From the NCBI GenBank assembly GCA_051648405.1, contig JBOFFC010000068.1, positions 1 to 50,539 of the forward strand: a stretch of 50,539 bases of DNA. Direction: 5' to 3'. Shown piece after piece: positions 17,584 through 25,016 of the stretch. The DNA comes from JBOFFC01 sp051648405. GTDB lineage: Bacteria > Planctomycetota > Planctomycetia > Pirellulales > Lacipirellulaceae. Position 1 is the first letter of the stretch, and each line of letters opens with the position of its first letter. Below the pieces are notes generated by a model. It was not told the origin of the DNA, searched no databases, and saw only the letters and a list, made by a program, of their open reading frames with translations. The position numbers and the translations under genes are program-made.

Positions 17584-18357
17584 ATGCCCACGCTCCTCAT
17601 TCACGACCTGCCGCGGCTCGTCTCGGAGGCCGACCTCGGCGGCGGGACGGTCGTCGTGATCGACCAACTGCGGGCCTCCTCGACCATCTGCCAGGCGCTC
17701 GCGTCGGGGGCGACCGAGGTGACGGCGCTGCTCGAAGTCGATGACGCACTCCGCGCCGCCGAAGTAGAGCGGGCTGCCGGACGGGGGGATGACCTCGTGT
17801 TGGGGGGCGAGCGCGGCGGCCAGCGCATCGCGGGCTTCGACCTGGGGAACTCGCCGACCGAGTACACCCTCGCGCGAGTCGCCGGCCGCCGGCTGCTGTT
17901 CACGACGACCAACGGCACGCGGGCGCTCCGTCACGCGCGCCGTGCGCGGCGGGTGTTAGTTGGCTCGGCGCTGAACCTGTCGCGGGTCGTCTCGGCGCTC
18001 GGCGGCGAGACGAACGTCCACCTGCTTTGCGCGGGGACCGACGGCGAACGCAGCCGCGACGACACGCTCGTAGCGGGCGCCATCGCGCACCGACTAGCCG
18101 AGCTCGAGGGAGCGCCGCGCGCCGCGAACCGGGCCGTCGAGTCGGCCATCCGCGAATGGCTAACACTGCTCGAGGCTGCCCGCGAGCGCGGCCGCACCCC
18201 CGCTGAGCAGCTCGCCGAGGAGCTGCGCGAGACCCCAGGTGGCCGCAACCTGATCGAGATCGGCATGGACCGCGACTTGCGCGTGTGCGCCGAGATCGAC
18301 GCCCTCGACGTGCTCCCCGAGTACGACCCGGCCACCGGCCGCGTATCGGCCGGGTAG
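17584..18357 (+). CDS. comB: ComB-family 2-phosphosulfolactate phosphatase
   Basis: The 257-residue protein matches ComB: VVVIDQLRASSTICQALASG near the N-terminus (the acidic/Arg loop), LGGERGGQRIAGFDLGNSP, and LLFTTTNGTRALRHA, with LLCAGTDGERSRDDTLVAGA further on. ComB removes phosphate from 2-phosphosulfolactate, known from coenzyme M synthesis in methanogens and from sulfolactate formation in bacteria. ComA, ComC or other sulfolactate genes are not seen in the window, so the physiological substrate is uncertain. Start ATG 17584. It is divergent from the menaquinone cluster and 95 bp before glyQS. Confidence 0.85.
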   Translation: MPTLLIHDLPRLVSEADLGGGTVVVIDQLRASSTICQALASGATEVTALLEVDDALRAAEVERAAGRGDDLVLGGERGGQRIAGFDLGNSPTEYTLARVAGRRLLFTTTNGTRALRHARRARRVLVGSALNLSRVVSALGGETNVHLLCAGTDGERSRDDTLVAGAIAHRLAELEGAPRAANRAVESAIREWLTLLEAARERGRTPAEQLAEELRETPGGRNLIEIGMDRDLRVCAEIDALDVLPEYDPATGRVSAG

Positions 18358-18452
18358 GACGAACCGCACGGCGCCGATAGACTCGTCGGCTTGCCGTGCG
18401 TGCTCAGCGAGAGCCGTCCCGACCCGTCGAAGCCTGCCGCGAGCGTGCCGTC

Positions 18453-19913
18453 ATGGAAATGGACAAGCTGGTCGCCCTCTGCCGTCGTCGGGGGTTCCTG
18501 TTCCAGTCGAGCGAGATCTACGGCGGACTGAACGGCTTCTGGGACTACGGCCCGCTGGGGGTCGAGCTCAAGCGGAACCTCAAGGAGGCGTGGTGGCGCG
18601 ACATGGTGTCGGGTCACGACGACCTCACAACGCACCGAGGCGCGCCGCGCCCCTACGAGATGGTCGGCCTCGACTGCACGATCATCATGCACCCGCAGGT
18701 CTGGAAGTGCTCGGGGCACTTCGACCTGTTCGTCGACAAGATGGTCGATTGCCGCGAGTGCAAGTCGCGGTTCCGCGAGGACCACGTCGCCACGAGCCAG
18801 TGCCCGCTCAAGCCGAGCAAGCACCCGGGGCAGCACGACAAGTGCTCGCTTACCGATCCGCGAGACTTCAACCTGATGTTCCCGACGACTGTCGGCGCGA
18901 TGGCGGGTGAAGAGGGGCGCGCCTACCTGCGGCCGGAGACCGCGCAGGGGATCTTTGTCAACTTCAAGAACGTCATCGACAGCTCGCGCGTGAACGTCCC
19001 CGTCGGCATCGCGCAAATCGGCAAGAGCTTCCGCAACGAGATCACGCCGCGGAACTTCACGTTCCGGTCGCGCGAGTTCGAGCAAATGGAGATCGAGTTC
19101 TTCTGCCACCCCAGCGAGTCGCGCGTCTGGTACGAGTACTGGCGAAACCGCCGCATGAAGTGGTGGCAAGAGCTCGGCCTCTCCGGCGAGCGCCTGCAGC
19201 TGCGCGACCACCACGAGGACGAGCTGTCGCACTACTCGACCGGCACGGCCGACATTGAGTACGCCTTCCCGTTCCTGCAACCGGGCGAGTTCGGCGAGCT
19301 CGAGGGGATCGCCCACCGCGGGGACTTCGACCTCCGCAGCCACATGGAGGGGAAGCTCGACCCCAACAGCAACCCGCTCGTGGTGCAACTCGGCGACGAC
19401 GGCAAGCCGCTCTACAAGGGCTCGGGGCGTGACCTCACCTACCGCGACGACGTGACAAACGAGCGGTTTACGCCGCACGTGATCGAGCCCTCGGCCGGCG
19501 CCGACCGGGGTGCGCTCGCCCTCTTGTGCGAGGCGTACGCCGAGGACTCGGCCCCCGACGACAAGGGGCAAGAGCAGACCCGCGTCGTGCTGCGCCTGCA
19601 CCCGCGGATCGCCCCGATCAAGGCGGCCGTCTTCCCGCTCGTGAAGAAGGACGGCATGCCCGAGGTCGCGCAGGACCTGTACCGGGCGCTCAAGAAGAAG
19701 TTCCCCGCCTACTACGACGAGAAGGGGGCCGTCGGCCGCCGCTACCGCCGCCAGGACGAGGCCGGCACGCCGTTCTGCTTCACGGTCGATGGCCAGACAC
19801 TGCAGGACCAGACCGTCACGCTGCGCGACCGCGACACACTCGAGCAGGTCCGCATCCGCCTGGACGACGCCGTCGAGGAAGTCGAACGCCGAGTGAACGC
19901 GCCGGCGTGCTGA
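18453..19913 (+). CDS. glyQS: Glycine--tRNA ligase, single-chain homodimeric type
   Basis: A class II synthetase charging tRNA-Gly. The N-terminus MEMDKLVALCRRRGFLFQSS and EIYGGLNGFWDYGPLGVELK are highly conserved. Motif 2 is seen as QIGKSFRNEITPRNFTFRSR and the catalytic core continues with EFEQMEIEFFCHP. The C-terminal anticodon-binding domain holds LRLHPRIAPIKAAVFPLVKK and the end GTPFCFTVDGQ. A Cys-bearing insertion (CRECKSRFREDH) near residue 95 is a zinc-ribbon-like element. ATG 18453 gives 486 residues; a GTG at 18396 would add 19 unconserved residues. TAGACT at 18378-18383 may be its -10. Confidence 0.95.
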   Translation: MEMDKLVALCRRRGFLFQSSEIYGGLNGFWDYGPLGVELKRNLKEAWWRDMVSGHDDLTTHRGAPRPYEMVGLDCTIIMHPQVWKCSGHFDLFVDKMVDCRECKSRFREDHVATSQCPLKPSKHPGQHDKCSLTDPRDFNLMFPTTVGAMAGEEGRAYLRPETAQGIFVNFKNVIDSSRVNVPVGIAQIGKSFRNEITPRNFTFRSREFEQMEIEFFCHPSESRVWYEYWRNRRMKWWQELGLSGERLQLRDHHEDELSHYSTGTADIEYAFPFLQPGEFGELEGIAHRGDFDLRSHMEGKLDPNSNPLVVQLGDDGKPLYKGSGRDLTYRDDVTNERFTPHVIEPSAGADRGALALLCEAYAEDSAPDDKGQEQTRVVLRLHPRIAPIKAAVFPLVKKDGMPEVAQDLYRALKKKFPAYYDEKGAVGRRYRRQDEAGTPFCFTVDGQTLQDQTVTLRDRDTLEQVRIRLDDAVEEVERRVNAPAC

Positions 19914-19953
19914 GGACGCTGCGAATCCGGTGCAATGGCTCGATGGCGGAGCG

Positions 19954-19959
19954 TATACT
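19954..19959 (+). promoter_or_regulatory. Candidate -10 box (TATACT) for the RelE/ParE-type pair
   Basis: TATACT lies in the 90-bp gap after glyQS, leaving a leader of about 38 nt with GGGAG before the ATG at 20004. No good -35 is visible. Confidence 0.4.
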
Positions 19960-20003
19960 CAAGCGACGTTGCCCTTGCACCCGCCCCTGAGCTGGGAGCT
20001 TCT

Positions 20004-20240
20004 ATGGTCCGAATCCAACTCGAACCCGACGTGCTGTCGAAGCTGCGGTCGGCGGGGGACCGCGTCGAGATCATCGACGAAGCGGGCGCCGTCGTCGGCT
20101 GGTACGAGCCGCTGCGCCGCATCCCGCAAGAGGTGCTCGACAGTTGTCCCTACACGGACGAAGAGCTCGCCGAGTTCGCCAAGAAGGCGACGACGGGTAG
20201 GCCGCTGCGTGAGATCCTCCGCGACTTGGGCGCCGAATGA
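20004..20240 (+). CDS. Putative type II antitoxin
   Basis: A 78-residue acidic protein: MVRIQLEPDVLSKLRSAGDR, then VEIIDEAGAVVGWYEP, a short beta-strand-like N-terminal half, and a helical acidic C-terminal half (PYTDEELAEFAKKATTGRPL) suited to wrapping around a toxin. ATG 20004 is chosen because GGGAG precedes it at 7-8 nt; a longer frame from 19935 has no such site. Its stop overlaps the next start in ATGA. The arrangement, sizes and the RelE-like partner support an antitoxin; I do not recognise a classical DNA-binding fold, but a short AbrB- or Phd-like strand region is possible. Confidence 0.7.
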   Translation: MVRIQLEPDVLSKLRSAGDRVEIIDEAGAVVGWYEPLRRIPQEVLDSCPYTDEELAEFAKKATTGRPLREILRDLGAE

Positions 20241-20488
20241 CGTACCCAGTCTACTGGGCGTCGATCGCGGAGAGCCAGCTCGCGAGGATCTGGTTGGGGT
20301 CGCGTCACAGAGGACGCGTGACCGATGCGGCGAACGCGGTCGATACGCAGCTCAGCCAGGACCCTACGTCGGTCGGCGAATCTCGTTCCGACGACTACCG
20401 AATTGTGTTTGAGTGGCCTCTCATCGTGACGTTCCGCGTCGATCACCCGAATCAAGCGGTGTTCGTCGTCGCCGTATGGGAGTACTGA
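20237..20488 (+). CDS. RelE/ParE-family toxin
   Basis: An 83-residue protein with the RelE/ParE layout: helix-rich N-terminus (YWASIAESQLARIWLGS), a middle helix (RVTDAANAVDTQLSQDP), then strands RSDDYRIVFEWPLIVTFRVD and a final QAVFVVAVWEY strand. Relatives cut mRNA on the ribosome or poison gyrase; which activity this has cannot be read from the sequence. The start codon overlaps the antitoxin stop (ATGA, 20237-20240). It converges directly with the next minus-strand gene, with no gap between the stop codons. Confidence 0.75.
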   Translation: MTYPVYWASIAESQLARIWLGSRHRGRVTDAANAVDTQLSQDPTSVGESRSDDYRIVFEWPLIVTFRVDHPNQAVFVVAVWEY

Positions 20489-21229
20489 TCACTCCGCCCG
20501 CAAGCGTGTCGCGAGCCGCTCGACCTGCCCGCGGAGGTTGCCCAGCAGCACCTCGTTGCCGGCGCCGCGTGCGAGCTCGGCGTAGAACTGGCCGGCGGTG
20601 GCGGCGTGGCGGCCCGCTTGCTCGTCGGCGACGCGCCGCAGGCTGCGGAGCTCGTCGTGCACTTGCGAGAGCTTGACGATCGCCTGCCGGCAGGCGGTCC
20701 AGACGTGCCCCAGCAGTTGCACCAGCCCGACGATCACCAGGCCCTGCCCGGCGAGCGTGGCGCCGACGGCCGGGTTCCACAGGTCGGGGCGGTCGCCGAA
20801 GGCCGACGTGGCCATCATGCCGATCCCCAGTCCAAGCATCGCGACCCCCAGCGCGGCGACGAACCACGCCAGGCGCTGGCCGGTGCGAGCGACTCGGCGC
20901 GGCGGCGGGCGGCGGACGACCTCGCGCCGCGCCGGTTGGGGATTGAGGCTGCCGGCGCGGGGGACGAGTCCCGACTCGGCTAGGTCAAACCGCAGCGTCC
21001 GTGCCGCTTCCCCCGCCGAAACGGTCGCGCGGGCGCTACGGAGCGCACTGTCGATCGCCCGCCACGAGACGTCGCCGGCGGGGATCGCCGCGCCCGACGC
21101 CGCGCCGAGCGCGACGGCCGGCACCTTGGCGGGGGCCGCTGCGGTCTTCTGACAGCGTGCGCAGCGCCCGCCGTGGGGCGTCGTCGGCCCAATCGACGGG
21201 ACTTCCTGCTGGCAGTGACGGCACCACAT
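20489..21229 (-). CDS. Zinc-ribbon membrane protein of unknown function
   Basis: A 246-residue protein from ATG 21229 that begins MWCRHCQQEVPSIGP, with CxxC pairs at residues 3/6 and again at CARCQK, forming a zinc ribbon. A Pro/Arg-rich linker follows, then two hydrophobic helices (RLAWFVAALGVAMLGLGIGM and a GATLAGQGLVIVGLVQLLG segment), and a C-terminal coiled coil of about 75 residues (LSQVHDELRSLRRVADEQAG). This layout, with a cytoplasmic zinc ribbon and membrane anchor, is common in planctomycetes with unknown role. A longer frame to 21304 has only an unconserved leader. The gene ends at the toxin stop in a tail-to-tail arrangement. Confidence 0.75.
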   Translation of the reverse strand: MWCRHCQQEVPSIGPTTPHGGRCARCQKTAAAPAKVPAVALGAASGAAIPAGDVSWRAIDSALRSARATVSAGEAARTLRFDLAESGLVPRAGSLNPQPARREVVRRPPPRRVARTGQRLAWFVAALGVAMLGLGIGMMATSAFGDRPDLWNPAVGATLAGQGLVIVGLVQLLGHVWTACRQAIVKLSQVHDELRSLRRVADEQAGRHAATAGQFYAELARGAGNEVLLGNLRGQVERLATRLRAE

Positions 21230-21372
21230 GCTGTTCGCGCCCTTGGGGCTCAGTCGCTGCGAGTCCACACGGGGCGCGCGGAGCGCACACCCTAGCGCCC
21301 TCATCGACCTACGGGCGCGCGAGACTTTAGCGATCGCGCCGGTTGCGCTGGCGCGTGGCTGCGGCGCGGGTG

Positions 21373-22368
21373 CTAGCCCATCCGCGTGCGCAGCGCATCG
21401 AGGAGCGTCGCCGTAGCGGTCGCCGCGTCGCCGCGGACACGCACCCCGGCCGCCTTGGTGTGCCCCCCGCCGCCGAACTGCTCGGCCACTTCACGGACAT
21501 CGACGTCGCTGCGGCTGCGGAGGCTCGCCTTGCAGCGCTCGGCGTCCATCTCGGCGACGAGCACAGCCACCTTCACCCCTTCGACGCTTAGCAGACGGTT
21601 CACCACGTCCTCGGTGTCGGCGAGCACGGCGCCGGTCGCGGCGAAGTCGGCGTGCGTGGCTTGGCCCACCGCGACGGCGCCCCCGAGCTCCAGGGCGAGG
21701 CTCTCCATGATCCGTCCGTGCAGCCGAACGCGGGCCGCTGTGTTCTGATCGTACAGGCTCGCGTACAAGTCCGACGGCGTCGCCCCCGCGGCAATCAGCC
21801 GGGCGGCGGCCTCGAACGTTTGCGCGGTCACGCTCGGGAAGCGGAACCAGCCGGTGTCGGTGGCGATCGCCGCGAGCAGCGGCTGGGCCATCGCGGCAGT
21901 CAGCTTGACGCCGAGCGCGTCGATCGCGTCGAGCACCAATCGGCCGGTCGCCTCGGCCGCCGTGTCCTTGAGCAGGGCTGCACCCAGGTCGTCGCCGCTG
22001 ACGTGGTGGTCGATGACCGCGCGCCGCGCCGGCGACGCGCGGAGCACGTCGGCCATCGCCCCGAGTTGCCCCCAGGCGCCCGTGTCGAGGATCAAGTGGC
22101 AGTCCGCCGCGTGGACCTCGGCGATCGCGACGCTCCCTCCCGATTCGCCGGCGATCACCTCAACGCGCCCCTCGGGGTCGAGGAACGCGATGTGGTCGGG
22201 GGGGACGTCGCCGTTGACGATCCGCGCCCGCTTGCCGAGCGACTCGAGCGCGAGCGCCATCCCCAGCTCGCTGCCGACGGCGTCGCAGTCGGGCCGCGTG
22301 TGGCTCGTGAGCACGAACGTGTCGCACTCGGCCACGAGTCGCTTGAAGGGCGTCCAGTCGATCGGCAT
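21373..22368 (-). CDS. nrnA: NrnA-type oligoribonuclease/pAp phosphatase (DHH)
   Basis: Degrades very short RNAs and 3'-phosphoadenosine 5'-phosphate. The 331-residue DHH/DHHA1 protein has the metal-binding set His23, Asp27 and Asp29 in LTSHTRPDCDAVGSELG, Asp in the HLILDTGAWG segment, and the D120-H121-H122 motif in AVIDHHVSGDDLG. The C-terminal DHHA1 domain ends with SLRSRSDVDVREVAEQFGGG and a GHTKAAG motif. It is followed by the zinc-ribbon gene on the same strand. Upstream lies ribF; nrnA and ribF are commonly near each other around the infB-rbfA-truB region, although none of those genes is here. Confidence 0.92.
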   Translation of the reverse strand: MPIDWTPFKRLVAECDTFVLTSHTRPDCDAVGSELGMALALESLGKRARIVNGDVPPDHIAFLDPEGRVEVIAGESGGSVAIAEVHAADCHLILDTGAWGQLGAMADVLRASPARRAVIDHHVSGDDLGAALLKDTAAEATGRLVLDAIDALGVKLTAAMAQPLLAAIATDTGWFRFPSVTAQTFEAAARLIAAGATPSDLYASLYDQNTAARVRLHGRIMESLALELGGAVAVGQATHADFAATGAVLADTEDVVNRLLSVEGVKVAVLVAEMDAERCKASLRSRSDVDVREVAEQFGGGGHTKAAGVRVRGDAATATATLLDALRTRMG

Positions 22369-22400
22369 CCGGGTCGGCTCGCTCGTAGGGGGGAGGAAGC

Positions 22401-22438
22401 TTGACAGGATGACAGGATTGGGCGGGGATTTACAGGAT
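22401..22438. repeat. GACAGGAT-type short repeat over the end of ribF
   Basis: TTGACAGGATGACAGGATTG followed by GATTTACAGGAT repeats a (GA)CAGGAT unit three times. The last unit supplies the ribF stop codon and the codons just before it. Confidence 0.65.
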
Positions 22439-23368
22439 GGGCTGCCGGTTGGCGATCGCCGTCGCGTCGGCCACGTCCCGCTTGACCTGCTCCACGAGCT
22501 CCCCCGCCGAGGCGAAGGGCCTCACGTCGCGCAAGCGCTCGAGGAAGTCGACTTCCAGGGTCTGGCCGTAGAGCGGTTCGTTGCAGCCCACGAGGTGCGC
22601 TTCGACCTTGGTCGAGCCGTCGCCGAACGTCGGGTTGGGGCCGAGGTTCACCGCCGCCGGCCACCAGCGGTCGCCCGACCCGCCGCGGGCCGCGTAGACG
22701 CCGTGGGCCGGCAGTAGGGTATCGACCCCCGCGAGGTTCGCCGTGGGGAACCCCAGCTTCGACCCGCGGCCGGCGCCGTGCGTGACGATCCCCCGCACAC
22801 GGTAGGGCGCCGTCAGCAGGCGTCGCGCGGCCGCGACGTCGCCGGCCTCGCCGATCAGCCGCCGGACTCGCGAGCTGCTGACCAGCTCGCCGCCGTCCTC
22901 GGTCGGCGTGACGACGTCGAGCGTGATCCGCGCCTCGCGGGCGAGCTCCCCGAGCAGGGCGACGTTCCCCTCACGGCCGTGGCCGAAGAAAAAATTGGGC
23001 CCCTCGACGATTGCCTTCGCCCCGAGCGCCCCGACCAGCACCCGCTGGAAGAACTCCCGCGCCGACAGCCGCAGCAGCGCTTCGTCGGTCGGGTAGGCGA
23101 CGAGTCGATCGACCCCCAGCCGCGACAGGAGCTCGGCCTTGCGTTCGGTCCAGGTGAGCGGTGGGGGGCACTCAGTCGGACGCAGCAGCCGCACCGGGTG
23201 GGGGTCGAACGTGAAGACGGTAGCGGGGCCGTCGAACTCGCGAGCCCGTTCGACGAGCCGCTCGACGAGCCGCGCGTGGCCGCGGTGGACGCCGTCGAAG
23301 TTGCCGATCGCGACGGCCCCCCCTTGGCCGAGTTGCTCGAGGTCGGCGATCTGTCGGACGATTCGCAA
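22430..23368 (-). CDS. ribF: Bifunctional riboflavin kinase/FAD synthetase
   Basis: Phosphorylates riboflavin to FMN and adenylates it to FAD. The 312-residue protein has the N-terminal nucleotidyltransferase signature GNFDGVHRGH at residues 22-31 and the C-terminal flavokinase fold (YRVRGIVTHGAGRGSKLGFP, then TANLAG and a later YAARGGSGDRWWPAAVNLG). The start appears to be TTG at 23368 (MRIVRQIADLEQ), since the conserved fold begins within 20 residues and there is no ATG or GTG between. The last residues QPIL and the TAA stop lie inside an intergenic repeat. It is 33 bp after nnrD on the same strand. Confidence 0.93.
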   Translation of the reverse strand: MRIVRQIADLEQLGQGGAVAIGNFDGVHRGHARLVERLVERAREFDGPATVFTFDPHPVRLLRPTECPPPLTWTERKAELLSRLGVDRLVAYPTDEALLRLSAREFFQRVLVGALGAKAIVEGPNFFFGHGREGNVALLGELAREARITLDVVTPTEDGGELVSSSRVRRLIGEAGDVAAARRLLTAPYRVRGIVTHGAGRGSKLGFPTANLAGVDTLLPAHGVYAARGGSGDRWWPAAVNLGPNPTFGDGSTKVEAHLVGCNEPLYGQTLEVDFLERLRDVRPFASAGELVEQVKRDVADATAIANRQPIL

Positions 23369-23401
23369 AGGCGGGCCGAGGGCGAAGGGTAACTGGTTGG
23401 G

Positions 23402-24271
23402 CTACGCGTAGCCGAGCGACCGCCAAGCATCGCCGAGGTGCTCGACGACGTCGATGGCGGTCATCGCGACCTGTCCCAGCTTCGCCGCCGCGAGGTCCCC
23501 CGCCAAGCCGTGGGCGTGGGCCGCGAGCCGTGCCGCGTCGAACGGGGCGAGCCCCTGGCAGAGCAGGGCGAGGACCACCCCGGCGAGCACGTCGCCGCAG
23601 CCGCCGGTCGCCATCCCGGGGTTCCCCGTCGCGTTGAGCGACCATCGCTCGCCGTCGGTGACCACCGTGCGGCAGCCCTTTAGCAGGACCACGGCGTCGA
23701 GGTCGCGTGCGAGGCTGGCCGCGCGTTCGACGCGTTCGGCGTCGTCGGTCGGGTCCACCAACGGCGCCCCCGACAGCGCGGCGAACTCGCCGGCGTGCGG
23801 CGTCAGCACGCGCGGACCTGCGGGGTGTGGGGTCGGACGGCTGGCGGCGAGGGCGTGCAGGGCGTCGGCGTCGATCACCAGAGGGGAGGGGGCCGATGAG
23901 TAGAGGTCGGCGACGAGCCGCGTGATCGCCGCGGACCGACCGAGCCCCGGCCCGACCGCCGCGGCGGTCGCCGGACCGAGGAGCGCCGCAATTGCGTCGG
24001 CGGCGCGCTCGACGAGGCGCTCGCCGTCGTCCGGCAGTGGGGCCGTCATGTACGCCGGGCAGAAGCCGGCGACCGTCGGCAGGAAGCGCCGCGGCGTGGC
24101 GACCGTCACAAGGCCCGTCCCCGACCGCAGGCAGGCCATCCCCGCGAGCGCCGGCGCCCCCGCCATGCCGAGCGACCCGCCGACGACCAGTGCGCGACCG
24201 AAGTCCCCTTTGTGGGCGTGCTCCGCGCGTGGCGCGAGCTGCGGTAACGGCGAGTAGGTGACGTCGATCAT
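23402..24271 (-). CDS. nnrD: ADP-dependent (S)-NAD(P)H-hydrate dehydratase
   Basis: Repairs damaged NAD(P)H hydrates, using ADP. The 289-residue ribokinase-like protein is a stand-alone YjeF C-terminal domain: GRALVVGGSLGMAGAPALAG near residue 27, LTPHAGEFAALSG, VLLKGCRTVV and the signature NATGNPGMATGGCGDVLAGV. The N-terminal epimerase domain found in fused NnrD/NnrE proteins is absent. ATG 24271 is chosen; an earlier in-frame ATG at 24295 would overlap larB. It begins 4 bp after the larB stop, so the two are probably one transcript, continuing to ribF and nrnA. Confidence 0.92.
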   Translation of the reverse strand: MIDVTYSPLPQLAPRAEHAHKGDFGRALVVGGSLGMAGAPALAGMACLRSGTGLVTVATPRRFLPTVAGFCPAYMTAPLPDDGERLVERAADAIAALLGPATAAAVGPGLGRSAAITRLVADLYSSAPSPLVIDADALHALAASRPTPHPAGPRVLTPHAGEFAALSGAPLVDPTDDAERVERAASLARDLDAVVLLKGCRTVVTDGERWSLNATGNPGMATGGCGDVLAGVVLALLCQGLAPFDAARLAAHAHGLAGDLAAAKLGQVAMTAIDVVEHLGDAWRSLGYA

Positions 24272-24275
24272 TGGC

Positions 24276-24983
24276 TCATGCGCGCGTCGCGGCACGCTGC
24301 GCGATCAGCCCCGCCATGTACCCCGCCTTAAACCCTGCGTCGATATTCACCACCGCGACGTTCGACGCGCAGCTGTTGAGCATCGACAAGAGTGCGGCGA
24401 TCCCCCCCAGGTTCGCCCCGTAGCCGACGCTTGTCGGAACGGCGATCACCGGGCAGGCGAGGTGCCCCCCGACGACGCTCGGCAGGGCGCCTTCCATCCC
24501 CGCGGCGACGACCACCGCGTCGATCCCGTCGAACTCCGCGAGCCGCGCCGGCAGGCGGTGCGGTCCGGCGACGCCGACGTCGTTCACGCGCCGCACGAGG
24601 ACCCCCATCCACGCGAGCGTCTCGCACGCCTCCTCGGCGACCGGCAGGTCGGTCGAGCCGGCCGTGACCACCGCCACCAAGCCGCGCAGCGTGGGCTCAG
24701 GAGTCGAGGGGCCCGATCGCAGCGTCCGAGCGACCGCGTTGTAGACGACGTTGGGCAATCGCTCGGCGACCGCCGCGGCGACGTCGGGAACGACGCGCGT
24801 CGCCAAAGAACGCTCGCCCCGCGCGCGCTGCGCGTCGAAGACCGCGGCGATCATCTCGACGCTCTTCCCTTCGCCGTACACCACCTCGGGGTAGCCGCAG
24901 CGGCGGGCGCGGTCGGTGTCGAGCGTGACGGTCTCGCCGGCGAGGCGTTCTTGCCCGGCGTGTGGGGCGTTGGGCTCGTTCAT
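24276..24983 (-). CDS. larB: LarB-type pyridinium-3,5-biscarboxylic acid mononucleotide synthase
   Basis: LarB carboxylates and hydrolyses nicotinic acid adenine dinucleotide in the first step of nickel-pincer cofactor synthesis for lactate racemase-like enzymes. The 235-residue protein has the N-terminal RRCGYPEVVYGEGKSVEMIA region and a PurE-like C-terminal half: VAVVTAGSTDLPVAEEACET, then VNDVGVAGPHRL, AAGMEGALPSVVGG and PTSVGYGANLGG. LarC and LarE, needed for the complete cofactor, are not in the window. It could be labelled as an AIR carboxylase homologue, but the N-terminal extension favours LarB. Its start has a TAGACT box 7 nt upstream, placing it first in the larB-nnrD-ribF-nrnA group. 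Confidence 0.9.
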   Translation of the reverse strand: MNEPNAPHAGQERLAGETVTLDTDRARRCGYPEVVYGEGKSVEMIAAVFDAQRARGERSLATRVVPDVAAAVAERLPNVVYNAVARTLRSGPSTPEPTLRGLVAVVTAGSTDLPVAEEACETLAWMGVLVRRVNDVGVAGPHRLPARLAEFDGIDAVVVAAGMEGALPSVVGGHLACPVIAVPTSVGYGANLGGIAALLSMLNSCASNVAVVNIDAGFKAGYMAGLIAQRAATRA

Positions 24984-24990
24984 GGGGCCC

Positions 24991-24996
24991 AGTCTA
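24991..24996 (-). promoter_or_regulatory. Candidate -10 box (TAGACT) for larB, close to the start codon
   Basis: On the minus strand TAGACT is followed by seven bases and the larB ATG. This fits a leaderless transcript like those proposed for mntA and recG. No convincing -35. Confidence 0.35.
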
Positions 24997-25016
24997 CCGC
25001 GCCGCGTGGCGGTCGA

